Positions 37,592 to 45,156 of a DNA stretch of 64,000 bases are shown here, in pieces; the first letter of the stretch is position 1; the number at the start of each line of letters is the position of its first letter. The notes under the pieces were generated by a model. The model ran no database searches. It had not been told where the DNA came from and saw only the letters and a program-made list of their open reading frames with translations. The stretch comes from an uncultured Enhydrobacter sp. (GTDB lineage Bacteria > Pseudomonadota > Gammaproteobacteria > Pseudomonadales > Moraxellaceae), in assembly GCA_946222995.1 (NCBI GenBank), contig CAMIOS010000001.1:251433-315432 (forward strand), in the 5' to 3' direction. The position numbers and the translations under genes are program-made.

Positions 37592-39427
37592 TTAATTAGC
37601 GGATGTTAAAAAATCTTTATCTAAATAAGCTGGGTTAGGATAGTGATAGAACCCCTCACCCGTGGCTTCACCCAGTTTGTTGGTATCGACCAGTTCTGCT
37701 TTGAGTTTTTGAGCGGGCTGCTGCAAAGAAGGGTCCTTTTTTGCCATTTCATTAATGATGTTGTAGTTGGTATTCATGCCATTTCTATCCAAAATCGCCA
37801 TCGGTCCAAAGGGTGAACCCGTGGCTATCACCCACGTTTTATCAATGGTTGCGGCATCGGCAACGCCGTTTGCCCAGAGTTTTAACCCCGCTACCAATAA
37901 CGGAATCAATAAGCTATCAAGCACATAGCCCGATTGTTCTTTTTTTACCGCTATCGGTAACATGGCAATGGCTTTGGCAAATTCGATGACGTCAGCATAG
38001 ACTTGTGGGTCGCAGCTTGCTGCCGCCATCAACTCCACCGTATTATGGATATGGATGTGATTGGCAAAATGCAGCATCAAGAATTTTTCTGGGCGATTAG
38101 TAAAGGTCGATAACACGCTTGGCAATAGCGTCGATGAGTTACTGGCAAACACGGTTTTGGTAGGAGCGGCGGCTGAGGCTTTTTGATAAAAATCTTTTTT
38201 GATGTCTAAGCTTTCTGGCACCGCTTCAATCAATAAGTCTGCATCTTTTAACGCCTCATTTAAGTCAGTGGTGTAAGCCAAATTTTTGCTAGCTGCTGCC
38301 ACTTGGGCATCGGTTTCACCTAGGTCATGCTGATGCTGATTGGCAAGGTCGGTAAAGCGGGTTTTCGCCTTAGCAATCGCGTCATCGTTAATGTCATAAA
38401 TAGTCACGTTAAACCCATGAAACGCACATTGCACCGCAATTTGGTTGCCCAATACGCCACTACCTGCCACGGTAATATTTTTATAAGGTACTTTGGATAA
38501 ATCCGCTTTGGGTGGTTTTAAAAAGTCAGGATTTTTAAAGGCGGGATTGGGGTATTGATAAAACCCTTCGCCCGTTGGCACACCCAGTTTATTTTTCTCG
38601 ATATACTCTTTTTTGAGCATATCAACGACCGCTTGGTCTTGTTGTCTGCCCTTAGCCACATCAAGCTTATAAATATTGTAAGGGGTAGTCAGCCCTATCA
38701 TATCATAAAAAGCAAATGGTCCCATCGGCGAGCCTGTGCCAAGCATCCAAGTTTTGTCGATGGTTTGAATATCAGCAATGCCTTGGATATACAGCTGCAT
38801 CCCTGCATTTAACCAAGGATTGAGTAGTGAATTTAGTACATAGCCAGAGGTTTCTTTGTTGACGATAATAGGCACCATGCCGATTTGTTTGGCAAACGCG
38901 GTCACCGCATCAAATACATTAGGGTCAGTATCGGCATGTGACATAATTTCGGCAAGATTGCGTTTCCAAATCTCATTGGCAAAGTGCATCATTAAAAACT
39001 TAGCAGGACGGTCGGTAAATTTGACCAAATCACTGGGCAACATGGTAGATGAGTTACTGACAAATACGGTTTTCTCGGGGGCAGCGGCTGAGGCTTTTTG
39101 ATAAAAATCTTTTTTGATGGCGACATCTTCGGGCACCGCTTCAATCAACAAATCAGCGTCTTTTAAGGCGGCGCTTAAGTCTGAGCTATAACGCAAGTTT
39201 TGCTCAGCCTGTTTGGCTTGTTCGCTTGTTTCGCCCAAATCATCCTGATGGCGTTTGGCGATATCGGCAAATTTGGTTTTGGCTTTATTGAGCACCTCGT
39301 CATTGATATCATACACAACGACTTTAAAACCATGAAACGCCGCTTGTACGGCGATTTGATAGCCCAAAACACCACTGCCTGCAACTGTTATGTTTTTAAA
39401 GTTAGAAAGGTTATTCGATTCTGACAT
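37592..39427 (-). CDS. Tandem fusion of two 3-hydroxyacyl-CoA dehydrogenases
   Basis: A 611-residue protein made of two full-length copies of a 3-hydroxyacyl-/3-hydroxybutyryl-CoA dehydrogenase of about 300 residues. Each has a Rossmann NAD site (ITVAGSGVLGYQIAVQ near residue 13; ITVAGSGVLGNQIAVQ near 318), DADLLIEAVPE, KKDFYQKASAAAP, SNSST, the catalytic His (MHFAN; LHFAN) with downstream Glu (LAEIM; TVELM), and ends GEGFYQYPNPAF or GEGFYHYPNPAY. Both active sites look intact. They convert 3-hydroxyacyl-CoA to 3-oxoacyl-CoA in fatty acid or butanoate metabolism. Preceded by GGAGC; no thiolase is nearby. Confidence 0.92.
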   Translation of the reverse strand: MSESNNLSNFKNITVAGSGVLGYQIAVQAAFHGFKVVVYDINDEVLNKAKTKFADIAKRHQDDLGETSEQAKQAEQNLRYSSDLSAALKDADLLIEAVPEDVAIKKDFYQKASAAAPEKTVFVSNSSTMLPSDLVKFTDRPAKFLMMHFANEIWKRNLAEIMSHADTDPNVFDAVTAFAKQIGMVPIIVNKETSGYVLNSLLNPWLNAGMQLYIQGIADIQTIDKTWMLGTGSPMGPFAFYDMIGLTTPYNIYKLDVAKGRQQDQAVVDMLKKEYIEKNKLGVPTGEGFYQYPNPAFKNPDFLKPPKADLSKVPYKNITVAGSGVLGNQIAVQCAFHGFNVTIYDINDDAIAKAKTRFTDLANQHQHDLGETDAQVAAASKNLAYTTDLNEALKDADLLIEAVPESLDIKKDFYQKASAAAPTKTVFASNSSTLLPSVLSTFTNRPEKFLMLHFANHIHIHNTVELMAAASCDPQVYADVIEFAKAIAMLPIAVKKEQSGYVLDSLLIPLLVAGLKLWANGVADAATIDKTWVIATGSPFGPMAILDRNGMNTNYNIINEMAKKDPSLQQPAQKLKAELVDTNKLGEATGEGFYHYPNPAYLDKDFLTSAN

Positions 39428-39543
39428 ACTATGCTCCTAGCGTTAATGAGCAAATACGCGACTTTATAATTGATGATTAAGGTAAATTATTTTTAATATT
39501 ATCGTATTTGCTGTCGACTATTTTTAATTAGATTGAAAGGTAA

Positions 39544-39579
39544 AAAAACCGTTAGCATGTTCAAACACTAACGGTTTTT
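39544..39579. terminator. Intrinsic terminator after the DUF1269 gene
   Basis: Arms AAAAACCGTTAG and CTAACGGTTTTT (12 bases, perfect) with a 12-base loop, 4 bases beyond the stop of the DUF1269 gene and upstream of the fused dehydrogenase. Confidence 0.8.
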
Positions 39580-39582
39580 GAT

Positions 39583-40218
39583 TTATTTATGGAGATTGAG
39601 TTTTTCACCCAATTGATGAAATTTTTGGTTCATTTCATCACGAAATGCGTCCAATTTTGACGAATGGTCAGCTTTGCGTTGTTCACGCCATACTTGTTGC
39701 AAGTGTTTAACCGACTGGTCATGTGCTTCTTTGGCTGCGATTATTTCACTTTGTACATGAGCCACATCGAAGCGTTGACTATGGGTGTTATACTGCGCGA
39801 AAAAGTCGTTGAGTGGTTGCTCGTTTTGCTCTTGAACCAACGTTAAAATCGCCACTTCACCGTCTTTTAGATTTTGGGCAACGTATTCAAGTAACGATGA
39901 TTGACCAAAAGATGCTACCGCACCGACATCACTACCGAGTACCATACCCAGTGAACCGCCGATTAACAGGCCTGCAGGTCCGCCCAATACGCCAAGCAAC
40001 GCACCAAACAGACCACCCATAACTGCCCCACCACTAATTTGTTCGCCTTGGTCTAGGCTATCCACTGTTGTGATCACACTGTTTTCTTTTTTAATGAGTA
40101 ACGCTTGCGCAATCAAGGTTTCAGCGTTGCTTTTGTAGGCTTTTAGCTCGGTAAAGGCTTTGTAGGCTTCAGTTGATACATCAAAAATAGTGACTAAAAT
40201 ATTTTGTTGTGCTTTCAT
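39583..40218 (-). CDS. DUF1269-like membrane-associated protein
   Basis: A 211-residue protein with a mixed N-terminal domain (ILVTIFDVSTEAYKAFTELKAY). A Gly/Ala-rich hydrophobic hairpin follows (about 65-105: GGAVMGGLFGALLGVLGGPAGLLIGGSLGMVLGSDVG), and then a charged helical C-terminus of about 60 residues. This is the layout of DUF1269 proteins, often stress-induced and of unknown function. It lies 37 bases after the catalase-like gene on the same strand. Confidence 0.78.
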   Translation of the reverse strand: MKAQQNILVTIFDVSTEAYKAFTELKAYKSNAETLIAQALLIKKENSVITTVDSLDQGEQISGGAVMGGLFGALLGVLGGPAGLLIGGSLGMVLGSDVGAVASFGQSSLLEYVAQNLKDGEVAILTLVQEQNEQPLNDFFAQYNTHSQRFDVAHVQSEIIAAKEAHDQSVKHLQQVWREQRKADHSSKLDAFRDEMNQKFHQLGEKLNLHK

Positions 40219-40255
40219 GTCTGTTATCCTTATTTTTTTAATTAGGTTTTTTTAA

Positions 40256-41410
40256 TTAAAGGTTATAAAAATCTTTATTAAACGCTTCTTTTAGATTGGT
40301 TGGCTCGACACGTTTTTTATTGTTTAAGCTATGGCGAGTAGTGGAAGCTGTTTGATAGGCACGCAGTCGCGCGTGTTGCAAATTACCAATCGGACGATTG
40401 GCTTCAATACAGCGAAATGGCGTGAATGATAAATTTTCCATCACCTCAAAGTTGCCGTCATCTGGCACATCTTGGCAAGGGATGGTAAGTTTTGCTACGG
40501 TCACAAACGGTGCGTCTTTTTCATCCCATTCTTTGGTCAAGTCATTGACGGGTTGGTCTTTTAAGTTACGGCACAGCTGAATTTGCACATCAAACTCATA
40601 ATCATGCTCACGGATTTCTTGTAAAATCAAAGGACGAATCGCCTCGCTAGTTGCGTTGACATCGAGATCTCGGCGTTTGATTTTGGCTTGTGACGCTTTG
40701 GTTGGGGCGACACGGATTTTTGCCATATAATCGCCATGACGCACCGCCCCTTGTGAGTAAAAACTGTATAACAAGGTATTTTGCGGTTTGATGGTTTTAA
40801 ATTTACTAAAAGCCCTAAAAGTCTTGAGGGATTCTTTGGATGGCAGTTTTTTGCCATATTGGGTAACCCAATCAAAGGCAAATTTGGCCTGACCTTTTGC
40901 GCCTTTGGCAAAATAATCATTTAATTGTAAAAATAGCCGTGAAATATAACTATAGTCTTGAATGGTGTTACAAAAGAAAATAGGAAAATTAATCAGATTG
41001 TAGTCAAAGTTTGGGCTATCTGGCTCATCTGGCAGTAATTTTTCGCCTTTGATACCAAAGACTTTAATCGCCAACCCTTGAGAAAGTCCCAACTTGTTGT
41101 CGGCAGCCACACGAGATGAGCCGTTAGAAAAACGAATAACCGCTTCATGGCGAGCGGGTTTGGCATAGATACCTTGGGCGTATTCTTTGGGCAGTTTTGG
41201 TAAAATCTCAAAGTTGGCTTTTAACGCACAGTAGCCTTTGGCATGGGCATCTCGGGTGTGATAGTTAATTTTGCTAACGGTGTCTGATTTGCCGATATAG
41301 TCACGAATATCTGCGGTGATTTGGTCGATGGCTTTTTCATCGTCGCTAGTATGCTGGTCGATGGCTGGGTCAAACTTGGCATAACGACGACCGAATAATT
41401 TATTTAACAT
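40256..41410 (-). CDS. Catalase-like heme protein
   Basis: A 384-residue member of the small catalase-related family (about 350-390 residues, shorter than true catalases). The distal-histidine region is seen in INYHTRDAHAKGYCALKANFEI near residue 50, then RFSNGSS, the FPIFFCNTIQDY stretch, and a C-terminal heme-side segment ARLRAYQTASTTRHSLN. Such proteins may act on organic or lipid hydroperoxides rather than on hydrogen peroxide. It lies 80 bases downstream of the Dyp-type peroxidase gene and is probably co-expressed. Confidence 0.82.
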   Translation of the reverse strand: MLNKLFGRRYAKFDPAIDQHTSDDEKAIDQITADIRDYIGKSDTVSKINYHTRDAHAKGYCALKANFEILPKLPKEYAQGIYAKPARHEAVIRFSNGSSRVAADNKLGLSQGLAIKVFGIKGEKLLPDEPDSPNFDYNLINFPIFFCNTIQDYSYISRLFLQLNDYFAKGAKGQAKFAFDWVTQYGKKLPSKESLKTFRAFSKFKTIKPQNTLLYSFYSQGAVRHGDYMAKIRVAPTKASQAKIKRRDLDVNATSEAIRPLILQEIREHDYEFDVQIQLCRNLKDQPVNDLTKEWDEKDAPFVTVAKLTIPCQDVPDDGNFEVMENLSFTPFRCIEANRPIGNLQHARLRAYQTASTTRHSLNNKKRVEPTNLKEAFNKDFYNL

Positions 41411-41490
41411 GATGATTGTCCTTTGTTATTTTTGTCAGGTTAGGTGTACTAAGAACGCCTAACCTTTTTTTATTTAGTTTTTCTCTAATA

Positions 41491-43074
41491 TTAATTTTCG
41501 TTAAGCTCACTAATCCATTTGAGTGCCGATAAGCTTGGTACAAAAAGATATTCACCGCCTTGTAGGGTATTAAATTGCAAAATATTGGTATGACGCTTAC
41601 GAATTGGCTCATCGGGTACGGTGAACACATCGCTATCAGCATCACTACCTGCGTGTACGCCTAGCATTGGATCACGTTCTTCCCCAAGGTTCATAAAGTT
41701 ACCGTCATTAATCCATTGGCTTTGCAAAAACTCAAGCGTGTCCATGGCATGGGCGTTGATACCGATAAAAAATAAACCCCGGTCTTGACCGTCGTCTTGG
41801 GTCACGTTGGGCGGCACGATATCGCCATACGATACGCTACGGCGGATAATACGGTGAAGACGCACATCGCTTAGAATAAAGTCTTTAGTATTGCGGGGGT
41901 TCATACGGCGAGCATGGGCACCAAATGGGCAGCCTTTACCATAAGGATCGTCCGTGTAGTCAAATTTATTGTTTGCTACATTGTCTTTGCCGAGAGCTTC
42001 ATCATCGTGATCTGGGCTTAGGGTGATAGGGGCACCTGAACGCCAGCGACCGAACATTTTTGCCCCCAGTTTATCGGCTTTAGCTGGGTCATTGTCGCTT
42101 TGTTCTAGGCAATAGCGGTGAAAGTCAGCCACATTACTGCGGTATTTTCGCAGTACCATAAACGAGCCGTTTTTTCCCAATACTTCAGGCTGTGGCATGG
42201 GGGGTACCACGCCCGCTTCACCTTTATAACCTAACACAAATTCACCCGCCGCAATCGGGCGTTCGGTGTTATTTTCAAGGCTGATACCACTGCCATCAAC
42301 TTCTGGGTTACTGATGCCATCGCGATAACCAAACACGTTTTTGACGTCACCATCTGCGCCAAAATCATGTTCTACCAAGATTTCGATGGCGTTACGGCTG
42401 GCATCTAGATAAGGGGCAAACGCCTGTTTAAGTTCGGTAAGTTTGGCTTGCCATTTTTCTTGGCTATCGGCAATTACCGCACCACAAATATGAATATCGC
42501 CTTTATCACCAAATGGCGCAAGCCAGTTACTAGGGTCATTATCGCCTTTGTCACCCAAGATATCGGAGCGGCCTGCCATACCTGCTTTGAAATTTTCTGG
42601 GAAAGAATCAAGCGAGCTTTGCGGTAAGCCTAAAGCTTTTAGCCCCTCATACGTCATCACAATGGTCAAATTGGCATCCATGTCTTTTTGGAAATTTTTT
42701 GAGCCTGTGACGTTTGGCAATACCGCTTTTAGTAATTCACGACCCGCGTTGCTGTCATTGACTTTTAGCGCGACAAGCGTGCCATAGTAAGGTGCAGGGC
42801 GGTCATGCAAAATGATGGCTTGAATATCCTCAAGTTCCATTGTGGCGATATTGGGATAGATAGCGTTCGTTGCCCGTGTGGTGACGCTGTGCAGCTGCGT
42901 GCTGATTTTTTGTTTGGCTTCGTGTACCCGTTCTTTGACACTGCCTTTTTCAGCGGGTGTATCGCTGTGTTCAAATTTGTCTTTAACGGCCTCTATGCCA
43001 TGCTCGATACCATCTTGTAGATGGGTTTTTAATTTGCCAAGTAGGCTTTCATTCGCTGGGTTGTCGTTATTCAT
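41491..43074 (-). CDS. Dyp-type heme peroxidase
   Basis: A 527-residue dye-decolourising-type peroxidase. It carries the diagnostic GxxDG motif (FGYRDGISNPEV, catalytic Asp), the proximal-His segment GCPFGAHARRMNPR, and the distal-Arg region RIIRRSVSYGD. No Sec or Tat signal is visible, so it is probably cytosolic. The first 80 residues form a charged helical extension (KTHLQDGIEHGIEAVKDKF) not part of the core. The start has AGGAACG upstream. Confidence 0.92.
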   Translation of the reverse strand: MNNDNPANESLLGKLKTHLQDGIEHGIEAVKDKFEHSDTPAEKGSVKERVHEAKQKISTQLHSVTTRATNAIYPNIATMELEDIQAIILHDRPAPYYGTLVALKVNDSNAGRELLKAVLPNVTGSKNFQKDMDANLTIVMTYEGLKALGLPQSSLDSFPENFKAGMAGRSDILGDKGDNDPSNWLAPFGDKGDIHICGAVIADSQEKWQAKLTELKQAFAPYLDASRNAIEILVEHDFGADGDVKNVFGYRDGISNPEVDGSGISLENNTERPIAAGEFVLGYKGEAGVVPPMPQPEVLGKNGSFMVLRKYRSNVADFHRYCLEQSDNDPAKADKLGAKMFGRWRSGAPITLSPDHDDEALGKDNVANNKFDYTDDPYGKGCPFGAHARRMNPRNTKDFILSDVRLHRIIRRSVSYGDIVPPNVTQDDGQDRGLFFIGINAHAMDTLEFLQSQWINDGNFMNLGEERDPMLGVHAGSDADSDVFTVPDEPIRKRHTNILQFNTLQGGEYLFVPSLSALKWISELNEN

Positions 43075-43109
43075 GGTCGTTCCTAGCAGGAAATTTCAAA
43101 AATTTGATG

Positions 43110-43285
43110 CTAAGAACCTGTTCACCATATACCACGCTAAATATCGCTTATGGTAAAAATCACGCAACAAATGGCTTTTGTATCGAAATTTTAACCTAAA
43201 GTTTGCCCATTTAGAGTACGCTTAGAATAGTACCCTTATAAAATAGTACGTTGATAAACGTGATATGGTGAATACAGGTTCTTAG
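43110..43285. mobile_element. MITE-like inverted-repeat element
   Basis: A 176-base noncoding segment bounded by inverted repeats of about 27 bases: left CTAAGAACCTGTTCACC at 43110, right ending CAGGTTCTTAG at 43285, the arms differing by small gaps. It lies exactly in the gap between the Dyp peroxidase start and the upstream gene's stop. It has no open frame, so it would be a non-autonomous element moved by a transposase elsewhere. Confidence 0.6.
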
Positions 43286-43290
43286 GCGGC

Positions 43291-43860
43291 TTATTGGGCT
43301 TGTTCAATGGCTTTATTGATGCCACGCACGATTTTGTCATTACGCGCAATATCACGAACTGTCAGATGAGGTACACCCACATACCAACCGGAAGCGGTAA
43401 CTTGATGGTCAAGGATGAATTGCTTGACAGTCGGGTCTTTAATCCCAGGCCAACCCTCTACATTGCCAAAAATCAAGTCCATGAGTTCTGGAATTTTGGT
43501 AGCAAAGTCGTTAATGTAAGCATCCCAATCGCCATCATAGGCGGTACAAAACAGGAGCTTGGTGTCATTGTCTAAAAACACAAACCGCGAATCATGCAAG
43601 GTGCCTACATTGGCCACCCCTGCAAGATTGCCTTTGGTAATTTCCAAAATTCGCTTGATACGAGCTGCTCCATCTTTGGTTATGGGGGCGATGGCGGTGA
43701 GTTCAGACACTTTGCCTGATTTTAAGCCCTTTTCACCGGCGCTGGTAACAGAATGGTCATAGCCATCATTACCACCCTCTTTTAGGTTTGCCATGAGCAT
43801 TTGAGCTTTTAAAGCCACATCATCTAATAAAGAAAGTTTTTCGTTGTTTGTCGTGGTCAT
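43291..43860 (-). CDS. Small cytosolic protein associated with the peroxidase pair
   Basis: A 189-residue protein without signal or membrane segment. A conserved-looking core reads GTLHDSRFVFLDNDTKLLFCTAYDGDWDAYINDFATKIPELMDLIFGNVEGWPG. Proteins with this pattern occur next to heme peroxidases and catalase-like genes in other bacteria as I recall, which would fit a redox or lipid-peroxide role, but no catalytic motif is identified. Same strand as the Dyp gene, 216 bases upstream of it, with the MITE-like element between. Confidence 0.65.
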   Translation of the reverse strand: MTTTNNEKLSLLDDVALKAQMLMANLKEGGNDGYDHSVTSAGEKGLKSGKVSELTAIAPITKDGAARIKRILEITKGNLAGVANVGTLHDSRFVFLDNDTKLLFCTAYDGDWDAYINDFATKIPELMDLIFGNVEGWPGIKDPTVKQFILDHQVTASGWYVGVPHLTVRDIARNDKIVRGINKAIEQAQ

Positions 43861-44080
43861 CTTCTATTGCCCTTAATAGTTGATTATGAGTGTGTTATAA
43901 ATTGTTTATCTAAACCCTAGATTATTAAAAGTTATGATAAAGTTTAGATACCACAATTATAGTAATATTTTTTTGTTAGGAAATAGCGAACTAACCTTAA
44001 TAATTAAAATTTTACATAAACTGCTTAATTAGTAATTAATATGTAACATCCTTTTTTAATACAAATAGTGGATTTAGAAT

Positions 44081-44866
44081 TTATCCAATTTTTTCAACAC
44101 TAACTTGCATGCCTTTTAATTCAAAAGGTGCAAAAAATGTCGCAAAGGCGACATCAGCTGCATCACGTCCATAGCCTAAAATCACCCGCCCCCCTTTTGG
44201 CATTGCCTGTGTTGGATCAAATGTGTACCACCGATTACCAATAAATACTTCATACCACGCATGTAAATCCATTGGTCTTAGCTGATATAGGTAGCCAACT
44301 ACCATACGAGCGGGCATATCCAAGGCTCGTGTCAAGCTGATACCTAAGTGCGCAAAATCTCGACATACGCCTTTTTTTTGTTGCCAAGTGTCGAGGGCTG
44401 TCGTATCTGAAGTACTGCTACCATACTCATAGGTAAAATTTTGATAAATATAGTCACAAATTGCTGCTGCTTGATCATAACCGGTCGTAAAATTATCGGT
44501 GATAACGTTTGCTTCTTGTCGTAAAAACTCCGGTAAACAGTAGCGGCTTGGTAATAGATACATCAAAGTGTCTGATGGTAGTTGCTCAATGGGCGTTCTT
44601 TGTGCACCTTGTGCAACGTCTATTGTCTCGCTTGTACTGACATCCACCGTTAAACTGACAGAGCTTTTACCGACTGGAAATACGATACGGTCACATAAAT
44701 TCCCAAAACTGTCGGTATACTCTATCATAGGCACTTGTGGCGTGAGTTGTAAGCTTTCTTGAATAACTTTCTGGGCTAATCCAGATTGGGGTCGCAACAA
44801 AAATATTGCAGGGGTAGGCTGTGAGAAGTAATAATCAAGTTGGCAAGTGGCTCGTAAGGTAATCAT
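44081..44866 (-). CDS. Transglutaminase-like cysteine protease family protein
   Basis: A 261-residue protein with an N-terminal beta-rich domain (about 1-130) and a transglutaminase-like core. It shows Cys in KKGVCRDFAHLGISLTRAL, His in MDLHAWYEVFIG and Asp in WYTFDPTQAMPKGGRV: a complete Cys-His-Asp triad. It is divergent from the ATP-grasp/alpha-E gene with a 290-base control region. This is one of two transglutaminases in the Anbu locus. Confidence 0.9.
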   Translation of the reverse strand: MITLRATCQLDYYFSQPTPAIFLLRPQSGLAQKVIQESLQLTPQVPMIEYTDSFGNLCDRIVFPVGKSSVSLTVDVSTSETIDVAQGAQRTPIEQLPSDTLMYLLPSRYCLPEFLRQEANVITDNFTTGYDQAAAICDYIYQNFTYEYGSSTSDTTALDTWQQKKGVCRDFAHLGISLTRALDMPARMVVGYLYQLRPMDLHAWYEVFIGNRWYTFDPTQAMPKGGRVILGYGRDAADVAFATFFAPFELKGMQVSVEKIG

Positions 44867-44968
44867 AGAATCTGCTAGTATTTAAAGAAAATTTAATTAT
44901 AAGTGCTCAAAACAGTAATTGCATTAACAACACGAATTAAAAATATAAAATTGAAAGGTTTTCACTAA

Positions 44969-44998
44969 ATTGCATCAAAACCACTTTTTTGGTGCAAT
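44969..44998. promoter_or_regulatory. Palindrome in the divergent control region of the Anbu locus
   Basis: Two 12-base arms ATTGCATCAAAA and TTTTGGTGCAAT separated by 6 bases, matching at 11 of 12 positions. Centred between the two divergent transcripts, it is a candidate operator. A sigma-54-like element (TGGCAT, 5 bases, TTGAT at 45056-45071) follows 58 bases downstream, imperfect at the -12 box. Confidence 0.5.
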
Positions 44999-45156
44999 CA
45001 ATAGGCAGTGATAGAGAATACCTATAAAGTACAACCAGTAATTTTGTCATTTTTTTGGCATAAATTTTGATAGACACAAATGGGGAATAAGGTTGATTTT
45101 TTTATTCAGTAAGCTACCGCTTTCAACCAATATAAGATTTTAATAAGGAAAATACT

